From positions 2,418,001 to 2,482,000 of the forward strand of contig JAUZTG010000048.1 of assembly GCA_030734395.1 (NCBI GenBank): a stretch of DNA of 64,000 nt. Reading direction: 5' to 3'. This DNA is from Sarocladium kiliense. Lineage: Eukaryota; Ascomycota; Sordariomycetes; Hypocreales; Sarocladiaceae. Shown piece after piece: positions 42,343-54,323 of the stretch. The notes under the pieces were generated by a model. The model worked only from the letters and a program-made list of their open reading frames with translations, was not told where the DNA came from and did not search any database. Position 1 is the first letter of the stretch. Every line of letters begins with the position of its first letter. A program made the translations under genes and the position numbers.

Positions 42343-43526
42343 ATGCCTGCTCGCACGCTCCCCACCTTCACCCGTGCTGAGGTCGAAGCGCACAACACCA
42401 AGAAGTCCTGCTATGTCACTATTGGCACTAAGGTCTTTGATGTGACTGACTTCGTTGATGATCACCCGGGTGGTGGCGATCTGGTTCTTGAATACGGTGG
42501 CAAGGACGTCGAGGATATCCTGAAGGATGGTGCCTCTCACGCTCACTCCGAGGCGGCCTACGATGTCCTAGACGACAGCCTCGTTGGCTTCGTTACGAAC
42601 GAGAAGTCGATCAACGGCAACGGAACTGCTAACGGGACCGCCAACGGCCACGCCGAAACCAACGGCAATGAAAAGACATTTGTCCACCCCCGAACTGGCA
42701 TGTCGTGCGAGGAGGACCTGAGCAAGGACACCGATGTCGATCAAGATTACAAGAAGCACAAGTTTCTCGACCTCAGTCGTCCACTGTTCCCTCAGGTCTG
42801 GTTCGGTGGCTTCAGCAGGGAATTCTATCTCGATCAGGTCCATCGCCCTCGTCATTACAAAGGCGGTGCCTCGGCGCCACTGTTCGGCAACTTCCTTGAG
42901 CCCTTGACCAAGACCGCATGGTGGATGATCCCAACTATTTGGGGCCCTCCGGTAGCTTACGGTGCTTTCCTTGCTCATCAGCAGCTGGGAACCGTGACCT
43001 CTGCCGCCTATTTTGGTCTTGGCTTCTTCCTCTGGTCTTTCTTCGAGTACACACTTCACAGGTTCCTGTTCCATCTTGACGGGTAAGTTGACAGTACCTT
43101 TAAATGAGCGATGCATGATTCTGACCTAGTTCAAGCTATATCCCTGACAACCGAGTTGGCATTACCCTCCATTTCGTTCTCCACGGCATCCACCACTACT
43201 TGCCAATGGACAAATACCGTCTTGTCATGCCTCCGACTCTCTTCATTGCGCTCGCCACACCTTTTTGGCACCTGGCACATGCTGTATTCTACTGGGACTG
43301 GTTCGTCGCTACGGGTGTGTTCAGCGGAGGCATCTTCGGCTACATCCTTTACGACATGACCCATTACTTCCTTCACCATCAAAACCTGCCTCTCTGGTAC
43401 AAGGAGCTCAAGCGCTACCACCTAGCTCATCACTTCCTCGACTATGAGCTCGGCTTCGGCATCACCAGCAAGTTCTGGGATAACCTCTTTGGCACAACCC
43501 TCCCTCTGCCGGTCAAGACTGCTTGA
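42343..43526 (+). CDS. SCS7: Fatty acid 2-hydroxylase (ceramide hydroxylase)
   Basis: Two exons (42343-43082 and 43130-43526) give 378 residues. The enzyme hydroxylates very-long-chain fatty acids of sphingolipids in the ER. The N-terminus is a cytochrome b5 domain (VEAHNTKKSCYVTIGTKVFDVTDFVDDHPGG, haem His at 41 and in GASHAHSE). The C-terminus is a membrane hydroxylase with the di-iron His boxes HRFLFH, HGIHHYLPMD, HYFLHH and HLAHHF, between hydrophobic segments. The ATG at 42343 is used because the b5 fold starts at once; the in-frame upstream codons are leader. The second acceptor is uncertain: TAG at 43127-43129 gives two more residues (SS) than AAG at 43133-43135, and the family spacing slightly favours the latter. 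Confidence 0.93.
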
Positions 43527-44026
43527 GGCTTATCATGCTGCAATCTGTTGGCGAGGAACAGACGATGGATATCAAATGTATAAATTAATAATCATGTGCG
43601 ATGAATGGAGTTCAGGGGCGTCATGGAAGTGGAAGCATCGGATCAACCACTCAGTGATACAATTCGGCATACGACACATGCCTCTAATACGGCCAACAGT
43701 GGTGATGCCTGTCATGGTTTGTGGCTGATTCATATCATGAATCACTTTACTTAATATCACTTAATACCAACTTTTATACTTCGCACCGACTCGACCGTAT
43801 GCCTTTACACCCAATTTAAGAAATCACCAACTTTGCTTACATAACGCTGTTCTGAATGAAAATAGTGGGGCCAAAGACTTGACTTCGTTCAGGCTCCGTA
43901 GAACTTGACTCCGCCCAGCCTGAAATTTCCTTGACGACTTTCCATCGACTTATCCAATCCCAACTTGCGCTCGCGCACCGATATCTGCCTCTTACTTACA
44001 GACGTCTATCAGGTATCACTTTTACG
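43527..44026. other. Intergenic region
   Basis: The 3' flank of the hydroxylase gene and the promoter of the splicing-factor gene, 500 bp. Nothing further is recognised. Confidence 0.5.
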
Positions 44027-45864
44027 ATGTCAACACTTGACGTCGAAGCCCTGCTGGACTCAACGGCAAAGGGCCTGGCGGAGACGCAACCGGACACACC
44101 AAACGACGATCGCTCGAAAGACGACCGAAGAGACCGCGATCGAGGCCGCGACGGCAGCAGGAACCGCGACAGAGACTCTGACCGCCGCCGTCGTGATCGG
44201 AGAGATGGGAGCGCTACTAGAAGTCGACGCGAAACTCCGGACGTAGGCACCCCGCGAAGCGACACTGGCAGTCACAAGAGTAGGCGTAGAAGCCGAAGCC
44301 GCGATGATGACCGACACCGCTCACGCCGTCACAGAGATGGCGACTACTATCGTGGCGGAAGAGGCGGCCGCTCGCGATCTCGCTCCCCGTACCGTCATCG
44401 CCGCGATGACCGTGATCACAGAGATCGTCGCGATCGCGACCACGGCCGTGGCGGGCGATATGAGGACAGGCGGGACTCCAAACGTGACTCGCCTGCTCAG
44501 CCTACCGAAGATGAGCGTGATAGCCGAACTGTCTTCGTGCAGCAGCTCGCTGCTCGTCTGCGCACTCGCGAGCTGAAGGCCTTCTTTGAGAAGGTCGGCC
44601 CCGTCAACGAGGCTCAGATCGTCAAGGACCGCATCAGCCAGAGATCGAAAGGGTACGTCACCACAATCTCCCAACCCCCGAAGATGATGGTCTCACTAAC
44701 ATATCCCAGTGTCGGTTACGTTGAGTTCAAAGACGAGGCGTCTGTCTCCGCTGCCCTCCAGCTTACCGGCCAGAAGCTCCTAGGTATCCCGGTCATTGTT
44801 CAGCTGACGGAAGCGGAGAAGAACCGACAGGCCCGGAATCCTGAAGGCTCCGGTGGCCATCCCAACTCTATTCCCTTCCACCGCCTTTATGTTGGCAACA
44901 TTCACTTCAACGTCACCGAACAGGACCTGCAGGCCGTCTTCGAGCCATTCGGCGAGCTGGAATTTGTCCAGCTTCAGAAGGATGATACGGGTCGCAGCCG
45001 AGGATATGGGTTTGTCCAGTACGTCCGAGACCCGTCATTGCTTGTGTGAAAAACTATGTACTAACGTTGTCGTAGGTTTCGTGATGCTGGCCAGGCACGA
45101 GAGGCTCTGGAGAAGATGAACGGGTTCGACCTGGCTGGTCGTCCCATTCGAGTCGGTCTCGGAAATGATAAGTTCACCCCTGAAAGCACTGCCAACTTGC
45201 TACAGAGATTCTCTGGACAGAATCAACCCTCCAACTTCCAGGGCTCTGCCTTCTCTGGCTCCGGTGGCCGTGGGCACCAGTCGTCCAACTTCGACCGCGC
45301 TGGCGGTCGTGACAGCGAGAAAACAGGTGGCGCCAGCGCCCTCGACGATACCGATGTTGCAGGTGTCAACTTTAACAATTACAGTCGCGATGCTCTGATG
45401 CGCAAGCTTGCCAGAACCGACGAGAGCGCGAGTAATGGTGGCGAGGAGCGCCAGGTTATGAAGCCACGCACCGAAACTAAACCCCTGCCGCTAAGCAATG
45501 TTAACATGGCTAGTCGCTGTGTCATTTTGCACAATATGTTCGATCCCGAAGAGTATGTTCTACCCCGATCATATCCTACATTTACATGAAGCTAACAGAA
45601 CACAGGGAGGAGGGCGACAACTGGGTGAAAGAGCTTGAAGATGACGTCCGACAGGAAGCTGAAAGCAAGTACGGCCACGTTGTTCACATCTCTGTCGATC
45701 CGAACTCGAAGGGAGACATCTACCTCAAGTTCGACAAGGTGCAGGGCGGCGAAAACGCCATCAAAGGACTGAACGGACGCTACTTCGGTGGGCGCATGAT
45801 CGATGCAGCTCCAGTTGTTGACGCCGTTTACAGCAGTCTCTTCTCCCGCTCCCGGGCAATTTGA
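44027..45864 (+). CDS. RBM39/CAPER-type splicing factor (Rsd1-like)
   Basis: Four exons (44027-44652, 44710-45018, 45076-45552, 45606-45864) give 556 residues. An Arg/Ser/Asp-rich region (~25-160, RSRSRSP, RDRDR) precedes three RNA recognition motifs: RRM1 from TVFVQQLAARLRTRELKAFFEKVG to GYVEFKD; RRM2 from HRLYVGNIHFNVTEQDLQAVFEPFGELE to RSRGYGFVQ|F; and a C-terminal U2AF-homology-type RRM from ASRCVILHNMFDPEEEE to GRYFGGRMIDA. The order matches RBM39 and fission yeast Rsd1, which act in early spliceosome assembly in the nucleus. The first intron (57 nt) has no in-frame stop, so its retention would insert 19 residues within RRM1. The second intron has an exact TACTAAC branch site. An in-frame ATG 96 nt upstream is possible but less likely. 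Confidence 0.93.
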
Positions 45865-47938
45865 AGCTAATGTTGGGCCATCGAAACTGCAAATCTAGGA
45901 AACCCTCGCAGGTTAGCAGTGCCTCAGAGCTTTCTTGGGACCTTTGTGGACATGACTAAGATTCGAAGGTCATGCAGACCAATAGGTCTCTGCCTCGTCG
46001 ATATTTCGCGTCGATGAGACGACTCTACCCACACGCGACTCCGAAGATTGGGGCTTTCCCCGCCTCGATCGCCTCCATTGCCTACGCGCATCACACGATC
46101 CACCCCAGGATATCGACGAGCTCAAAAGATGCTTTACGAAACACGACACTGGTGCAAATTGCACACAAGGTTCAGAGAAAACCTGGTCGCAAGCTCCGTT
46201 GCTGATTTCTGTACCCTAGGATGACGAAGAACTGCTCAGTATTCGCGCTGAGCTCTCACATGCAATATCCTGTCTGGAGTTTCTTGAATTTACCTGTCTT
46301 TGATTTAGGTACCGTTAGAGCAATACAATGCATTTGCACTTCCAGTTCCATCATGTCTCTTCTTGTGCCGTACCGCGTGCTTTGATCCGATGACTCGCTG
46401 GTGACTGGTCCCAGCTGTCCACCGTCGAGAGGCGTCAGTGTTCGCCTATCCAGGGCCCAGGCCCATACACCGCCCTTCTTAACACGGCATTGGTACAGGT
46501 GGCGAAGTATGTGTTAACTTGAATATATTGTGTAACAGGTACGGAACGTGAAAACCGGACAAATTCGAATTAACATGCTGACGCTTTGGGTGGTGGACAC
46601 GGGGTGTGTCCTCGTCTGAATCGATCGCACCGTGCCTCGTTTATCAGCCACCACAACTTGCGATAAACAACCTGGCGAGCAGCTGTCAGGGGCTGACCAT
46701 ACCTTGTCATTGTGTAGGAAGCCGTTTGAGGCCGTCTCGGACAGCTGGCAGAACCTGCAGGGGACCCGAGTGACTCGATCCCGCACCCAACCCACTCACT
46801 ACCATCAACCTTCACCTGTGATAGGAGGACCTATGAGTCTCATCGAGGGTGTACAGCAGCGTTGGCATACAGTGCGAGTCCATGGAATCGAGCTTGGGCG
46901 GGATCTTCAGCCCTCACGGCCATTTGTTTGCCGCACTGCAGGCTTCCGTCCCTGACCACCGAAGTTGCTGCCATAACTTATGCAGGCTCCCGAAGGAAAG
47001 GAGTGAGGGGTGTACGGGAGGCGGGAGGTGTGCTGGCACGAGATTCTGCAGGTTCTGAGCTTGTGTTGTCCGGGAATCAGAGCCTGGAGTTGGTCTCTAC
47101 CCGTCTGTTTTGCTCTCGAAGTAGTTGGATTATCGAGACCCGAGATCAGGAGGTCAATGGTGGGATGGCATGATCAGAGGGAAGAAGACAATGCGAGAAT
47201 ATGCTTCTGATTCTCTACTTCAAGGTGCCGAGCCACTGCTATTGTTGCATCTCCGACGGCTTGTATCGGGCTTCCCGCCTCCTGGTTTTCATCTGATCCT
47301 GCAGCTGGCCTTCACCTGCAACTGGCACTCCCTCTCCCCATTGCCCTACACCGTGCTGCACGCTTCAACCTGGAGCCTGCGCTCACTTCCCTTCACACTC
47401 ATCCCCCCTCTTTTCTTTTCTCTCCTCTCTCTTTCTGGTACACCATAGCTTCTCTTCTTTCCTCCCGATACTTCCAAACGTCTTCTCAGCTGGTATTCTG
47501 ACATCTTCATGCCCATCCTTTCCCTGCGGCTTCTCGAGGCTCTTTGTGTTGCCCTGGGGGATCTGTCGGGTCGCCGTATTTGGGTATTTCTCGTCGACCT
47601 TGTTAAGCGCGCGGCGCAATTGTGCTCAGGTTGGTTCACTTCGCTTGGGCATCCTTCTGGATGACGGCTCCTCACCTTCGGTGACCTCGTTCCGGCCTTC
47701 CATCGAGGACCTCGTATGTGGTCCGACTCTGGCTGACTCTTCGTTCCTTACAGCTCTACCTTCTCCCTCCGCAATCTTCACCTGGTATAACATCAGCCGC
47801 GCTGAGCGCAATACTCCTGCTCACCACCCAGGAACTGCTTCAGTGCGAGGCATCACGCATCCTTCGTTCCCTGATCTTGGTGATCGCACGGGTCACTATC
47901 CGTCTGCTCGGAGATTCTTGCTCTGCATTCCGCGGATC
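45865..47938. promoter_or_regulatory. Intergenic region and C/T-rich leader of the coiled-coil gene
   Basis: About 2.07 kb. The segment 47320-47540 is strongly C/T-rich on the plus strand and probably marks the core promoter. ORFs in 45970-47500 are short, with no recognisable protein content. No RNA gene or repeat is recognised. Confidence 0.45.
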
Positions 47939-50312
47939 ATGCCCGGCAGTGGTGAGATCACCTGCATCGACTCTTCCCAAGATTCGCCCTGCTCTACCAC
48001 ACCATCATCAACATTAAGTGAGAGCGACTGCCACACACAAGGAGCGATGCTGTCGGTGGACTTCTCCACGCCCCTTGTGGGAGCTGCTCGTCAAGAGAAA
48101 ATCAAGCAGATGACCAGCAATCATGTAAGTCCACTCCACACCATTCGCATTCTCATGCCAGCGTTCACTAACCTTTTCCTTTTTACTTGCAGCCTGCTTT
48201 CGAAAAGACTCGTGATGTTCAGAAGATCATCTACAATCTCTCAACTTCTCTTCGTCGTATGCCAGGGGTCGGAAGTAACGAAGCCCAGGAAGTCACCCAA
48301 GAATTGCAGAAGGTGAGCCGGACCATCAGCACCGAGACAAGTCAGCTCGTCGACGCCATCGCCAACCTTGAGCTCGATCTTGAGGACGCCAAAAGGACCA
48401 ACATCCGCCTGACCATCCAAGAGAAGCTACTCTCTGCCGAGGTCGATGACAAGACTTCCACGATAAGCAAGCTCAATGAGGAGCTGAGCATGGAGACGAA
48501 GAAGCGGGAGATCGCAGAGAGTGAGGTGAAGAAGATTATGGAGGATCTTACCAAGCTGAGTGCCGAGTTCAAGGCTCTGCAGAGGGACGGAAGTCCAAGA
48601 GACGGAGCTTCATCTCCCCGTGATGGGTTGGTCCAGGTAAGTCACATTGTGTCATTTCCAATCATCCTACTTCGGTCAGCTAACTCGAGATGCGGAGACG
48701 CTGGAGGAGACCATCAAGCACCTCGAAGATCAGGTGAACAGTCGCCGCTCCCTCTGGGTGATGAAGCACTCTGATCCTGCCGCCGTTGCCCGTGCTATCG
48801 AGAGCCTTGCTGGATCAGAGAAAACACAAGAGGTCACCTGCAAGGCCATCGCGTCTCTTCGTCAGGGTGATAGCTTCAGTGATCTTCCCTCACCTCGTGG
48901 AGACGGAGGGGTTGATCTGAACAACTGGGATGACACGAATGGTTCTCCGCAGTCCCTTTCTCAAGGAACTCAGCCTTGTACTCGTCCACCTACCGCTGGC
49001 TCCAGCAGGTACTCGAGCATGGCGGTAGGCTTCCAGCGCCCTGGCTCTACCGTCAACCCTGAGCGCCGGGTACAAGGCCCTTGGGGTCAACCGCAACAAC
49101 GCAACACCCCTTTGTCTCAACCTCAAGCTCCTTCTGGCTTCGGTCGTCCCGCAGCTCGTCAAGGCTATCAGCGGGGTACTGGAAGATACCGCAATGCTGT
49201 TCCTGACTTCAATGCCAATCCCTTTAGCCCGCCTGACACCATGAGCAGCAATCGCTCTGCCAGCTCATATTCCTGGGGCCGAGAGCAACAGCATGGTCAG
49301 CTTCCTGTCACTCCGATCCGAGGAAATCGGTACCGTGCCAACACGGGATCCCAAGGCGGCCAGCACTCCATTCCTGATTTCTCACTCTCGCAGCACACTT
49401 CTTCTACCCCATTGATCCATCTCACGGAGGCTTCTGTGACAGCTTGGAACGAGCAGACCATGGACTTTTATGCCACCATCCGCAACTTTGTGGAGAAGCA
49501 TGCCAGTATGCCTGACTACTCGAGCCTTGTGCAGCTCGGTCGCACTACCTTGTGGCCTACCCTTCTTTCGACCTACTGCCCGTTGTCAGAGGCTGAGGCC
49601 ACTTCCTACCTTGACTTCCATCTCAAGGAGGAGAGCTCTAAGTCATGCCTTGTCACGCGAGTCATTATCGACTACGTTGTAAACCGGGTTTGGCATCCGT
49701 CTGCCTGGCTTGGCTCTGATCGTGAAAGCAACATTGAGATCATGCGCCTTGATGATGACCTCGAGGCTACTCTGGGTAGGTTTTCAGACAGCCCCTCATG
49801 CCACCCCCACCCCCTTGACCAGCGTTCACTGACCATCTTTCTTCATGTCCCCAGGCCAACCCTCTCAGGTCCGTCAGCCTCTGCTCGACCGCCAGGCTGC
49901 CATCATCGATCGAATCATGTCTCACCGAGACAAGGATTCCGACTTCTACAAACAGAAGACCGATGAGATCACTGGCGCCATGATGCTCATGCTGAACCCT
50001 CTGCTGAACAAGCTCGTACACCAGGGCGAGGCTTTCGCGGATATGCAACTCGTCGCTGAGAGTGCGTGGGATCTGTCATCCAAAATCCTCACCAGCCGCC
50101 TGACGTTCGACTTCCGGTTCCCCGAGATCGGCAGCCGTTTCTCTAGTCAGAGCATGCTTCCCATTTGGCCAGCCATTGATCCCATGGAGTTGCAGGCCAA
50201 ACACTGGCGTGTCGCTCTGGTGACCACACCGGTGATCACTTGTCGCAACGACACTGGAACCAACATCTCTGCGCACTCAGTTGCGCTGGCAGATGTAGTT
50301 TGCATGCAGTAA
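47939..50312 (+). CDS. Fungal coiled-coil protein, unknown function
   Basis: Four exons (47939-48124, 48193-48636, 48680-49775, 49855-50312) give 727 residues with consistent phase. Residues ~63-210 form a long coiled coil (DVQKIIYNLSTSLRRM; ANLELDLEDAKRTNIRLTIQEKLLSAEVDDKTS; EVKKIMEDLTKLSAEF), followed by ETLEETIKHLEDQV. A Ser/Pro/Gln/Gly-rich disordered stretch fills ~270-420. The C-terminal ~300 residues are a compact helical domain (AWNEQTMDFYATIRNFVEKH, LVTRVIIDYVVNRVWHPSAWLG, IIDRIMSHRDKDSDFYKQKTDEITGAMMLMLNPLL). I recognise it as a conserved hypothetical of filamentous fungi but know no function. A start at 48047 is an alternative. Confidence 0.8.
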
Positions 50313-51268
50313 GCCATCAAAACATCTGTCTCTTCACTATGAGACCTCTCTCCGAGCCGTTGAAGACGTGGGCTCATCCTTTCTGGACGACCCAAAGACC
50401 TTTCTACCTGCTGCCATCACTGCTTTTCCGCTATTTGCTCTGGGCTATCTTCCACACAATTATCGACGAAAAACGTGGTACCTCCTCGCGCTTGGTGCCC
50501 CGTTGGATGCCATGTGCTTCTTCAGTCTTTCTGTTTCCGCACAAAGTTTCGGGTCTCCTATCTTCTTCACCAGTACCTATCACCGTCCACCGTCCCTGAG
50601 GTCTGGTCAATCCCCTTGGGGAAATCATACATGGCTTGTCTTCCTTGCTCTGCTTACCACTCGGAGGGAGAGATAATCTGGGCGGAGGGAGATTTTATCT
50701 CTGATGTCTCGCCACTTTTGGGGTTTTCTTGTTCTATTTCAGCACGTGCTCGCTTTGGCTTTCTCCAGCTTGGCCTATATCTGGTCATCTCTGCTTTCCC
50801 AGCAGGAGCACACTTTCTACATCACAAGCGCCCCGTCAGGAAAGGGGCTAATCCGACTTCCCACTAAGATTGGAGACACATCATTGGCAACAAGGAGAAG
50901 GGCGAACGCGATGCTTGGAAAAATTGAGGAGCTCGATTGGAAGGGGTCGTCAATTGGAGATGAAGCAGAAGTAGCATTGGAATGGTGCTTTGGCAGAGAC
51001 AAAAGGGGACGGAAACAGTCATGCACAGGGGCCGTACTTTTTTTGGAGTGAATTTAGATTTGGTCAATTATTGCATTGCGCAGATAATCTTAGGTCCTGT
51101 TCGTCTATGTCTATGCCTTTGCCCTTTTCTCAGTGTTATTGCCAGCCGGATGCTGGCTAGCTAGAACGAAAGGAGATGCTGTCTACTCTCCAGAGCCTCC
51201 AATTTTCTCCCGAACGCCAAAACTCCTGCCTTAAAAATCCATGTGAAGATGCGACCTCCACAATAATA
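50313..51268. other. Tail-to-tail intergenic region
   Basis: About 950 bp between convergent genes. ORFs lack protein character; presumed 3' UTRs only. Confidence 0.45.
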
Positions 51269-52329
51269 TTATGCTGCTCTTCGTGTCTGAGCACCAGAAG
51301 TTTGATTGTCCAGTCTTCTCAAAACCGCACCGAGGACCACCTTCAGGATGACCTCCGATGTCAAAGTCCACCTTCCACGACGAGAAGCCTTGGTATCATT
51401 CCAGGTACATGTATCAACCATGTCCCTCACCCCTCTCCTCTTGAGGTCATCATCCAGATATCTCAAAGCCTCTGCCGCGTCGCCATCTTCACCGATCTGG
51501 AAGAATTGAACACCAACCTGCGATGGTGCGGCGTCAACGCGGTCCAGTCTTGCCGCTGCGTTGACGAGGACCTCTTCTGGTTCGTCGGTAGCACGACCGT
51601 CGGTGATTACAATGATGTTGATGGGCTTCACATCATCCGGGTCACCGGCTCTTTCAAGGCTTGTCATGTAAGGCTTCAGGATCTGGCGAAGACGTTGACC
51701 AGTCGGTGTTGCGCCGGAAGGTTGAGCCATGGAGAAGATATCGCTGACAGCAGAGGCGGACTTGATGCCGTAGTAACCACCGTCGGCTTTTCCTTCTGGC
51801 TTCGGTTGTAGTGAGGCGATGGGGCGGTGATTCAGGAAGTAGATATCAACACCGTCACTGTCGTGAGAGGTGCAGATAGGAGTGATAGCGCGAAGGGCCT
51901 GCTCGGCTTCACGCCAGCGGCCCGGGGCAGACATGGATAGAGAATCATCGATCAAGAAGATAGTATCGAAGCTGGCGAGAAACGCGTAGGGGTTGTTGTC
52001 TGTTGAGTTTAGGGTTGATGCTGGGCGAGGGGATGTGGATGGTGTGGATGTGGTGTGTGCTGCTGGAGCTGTGGGAGAATAAGGGGGAGGAGGAAGGTCA
52101 TTTGCTATGATACATAAGTCAGTTTCATTCCGGTAGAGAAGAAAGGCATTTCAGTTGTCCTGCAGGCATGCCACTTACGTGTTGAGGAGGCAGAGTTGCG
52201 TGCTGACACAGCGCCTCGAGGAAACGATGGGAGCGGGTTTGCTGTTGCGGGAGCATTTGGGAGCGGCTTGTCTGACGGTGCTGAACGGGACATCTTGTCC
52301 TTGAAGCTGCCGAGGAATGATCGCGGCAT
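51269..52329 (-). CDS. VWA-domain protein with full MIDAS
   Basis: Two exons on the minus strand (52329-52179, 52104-51269) give 328 residues. The first ~90 residues are Ser/Pro/Ala-rich and disordered (SFLGSFKDKMSRSAP...). Then a von Willebrand A domain begins: FDTIFLIDDSLSM with the metal-site D103-x-S105-x-S107, the Thr in ATPTGQRLRQIL, and the Asp in INIIVITDGRATDEPEE. All three MIDAS loops are present, so metal-dependent ligand binding is possible. The C-terminal helix KVVLGAVLRRLDNQ closes the domain. No signal peptide is seen, so it is intracellular. Similar stand-alone VWA proteins are common in filamentous fungi; the partner and role are unknown. Confidence 0.88.
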
Positions 52330-54323
52330 GGTGAAAGTTCTTCTCTTAGATGTACTTAGAGCAATAAGTCCGGGTGGTGGCGGTTCGGGTGCTTAGAGAA
52401 GGTTGTTTGTTTGAAGGGGACTTGGATCGATGGGTGGGAGAAGCGAGCAGGGAAAAGTCGCGGCTTTCTTAAGTAGGTACTGGGTCTGAATCAAGAATGA
52501 CCTTGTCAGATGTTGGCAGATGATACAAACAGAATGTGTCTTTTTGTTGGTAGTAGTTCGTGCGTCACGTCAAAGGCCCCAGGCAGCGAATGTAACTTAT
52601 CGTTGGGTTTGGAGGCACACGACAGCTGGAAAGTGCAGATCTGCCATTGTGCTTTATACAGATCCGATCCGTCTACCTACCGGCCTATGCAAGCATGACC
52701 GAATCTGCCATCAAGTCTGGCGGCAATTTGCTCAGCCTTGTGACCCGTTTATACGGGGTAAGTGAGATTAAAGGTTGGAAACCTGAAGTAGATGAATTGC
52801 ATTGCCCTCTGCGTGTGTTGGGTCGCTTGAGGCTCTGGATCTCGCTGGATCTCAGGGTCGTGCAGGGGGGCTGTGCTTGGTGCAAGCCACACTACTGCGC
52901 CCCACGCGTGACAGGCCGGAGTAACAAGGCGCTTTCTAAGACCGTACAGACAGAATGGGCAAGGCTCCCTGAGGGCGAATGATGAGGATCGGAGGTGTCA
53001 TTGTCGAGTTTAAAGTTGGGTCAACACGAATTGAAGTATGTTTGAAGGGTTGTCTGGCATGTGTTTGGGCTGTGTGCTGCGGATGATGAGGTGAAAGGCG
53101 AACCTACAGGCGAACTGGGAGGCAGCCATAAGAGGCAAACACTGGCACTGGGACTCCACTGTAAGGGGACTCTACTACAGTTGACTGACAGAACCCTGAG
53201 GGAACATGCTTTGGGTACCTTGGACATGAGCAACGGTGGAAATGCACATTATGCTATATAATAAGATATGGAAGGATATGTCTGTGCATTCGATTAATCC
53301 AAGTCTTGCTCACAGAACTTGGCCATTATTGTATTACACCTGCCCTGGCCCTGACTCCGTCTATGAATACGAAGGCCTGCATGCAGCCAGCCAGCCAGCC
53401 AGCCAGCCAACCATCCATCATTCCTCTCTTCAGGCACATCACACCGTATGTTGGACAAAAGCAGCGTACAGTGAGTGAGTGCATGCCTGCCCCTCTATAT
53501 TGGCTATCGTGTCCCTGTCCCAATCCTTCGTAGCCATTCACTGTCCCATTCGGGATTATCTGCAAGCCCACAATGCACGATTCCGTCACCTTCTGCTCCC
53601 TCGCCAACCCCACGTGTGTCCATCACGGCCTTCCCGAAAGCCTAATCGTCACTTCTCGACCATTCTCTGTAATTATCCTGTAGCACCAGCCAGAATAGAC
53701 CTGCCCTACCCCGCTTGTGTCCACGAAGACTTCAATCTCCTTCACTGCCGTTGTCCAACGTCGACTTCTGCCTTAGAATAGCTTTGCTGTCCCTATCAGC
53801 CCATCCGTTGCACGCGTGTCACGGAGGATCGCTGCCCACTGCCCGTGCACCACAGCAAACACAAGAACCCAACTATCATCATACCTTACACACCGCAACA
53901 AGATCCCTGTGCCGTCTGATCCGGATCCCTCACCCGTCGCAAGCCCTGGTCATCGTTTCAGTGCCTTGACTCGCATTTCTCTCCCCATTTTCCCATCCTT
54001 TCCTTCGTCCTGATCCCACTACGACACTAACCTGGTCCCTTACTTAACTACCGACCGCTGTTCGTACGTAAACAAGGCTCCTGGCGGGGGGCAAGAGGTC
54101 ACGCTAAAATTCTCTCCGTTTTTTCCCTTTTCGCGATCCAACTCCCTTTCCCTTCACCGACGATTCTTCTATCGGTGAGCAACATAATCGCCCTTTCGAA
54201 TTTCTGGTTTGGACAGCTTGGGAATCGAGTCTGACTTTTGAGTTCTGCACAGAAGATTCTTAAGTCGATACTGAAAGGAACTTCACTTCCAAAGTTTCAA
54301 CAGCATCCTTATTGCTGCCCATC
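52330..54323. promoter_or_regulatory. Divergent promoter region (VWA and aminotransferase genes)
   Basis: About 2 kb between divergent starts. The half near the aminotransferase (53500-54320) is C/T/A-rich leader-like DNA. It includes a short AGCC microsatellite. No gene is recognised. Confidence 0.45.
53385..53408 (+). repeat. AGCC microsatellite, six copies
   Basis: Six perfect copies of AGCC in tandem in non-coding DNA. Confidence 0.9.
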
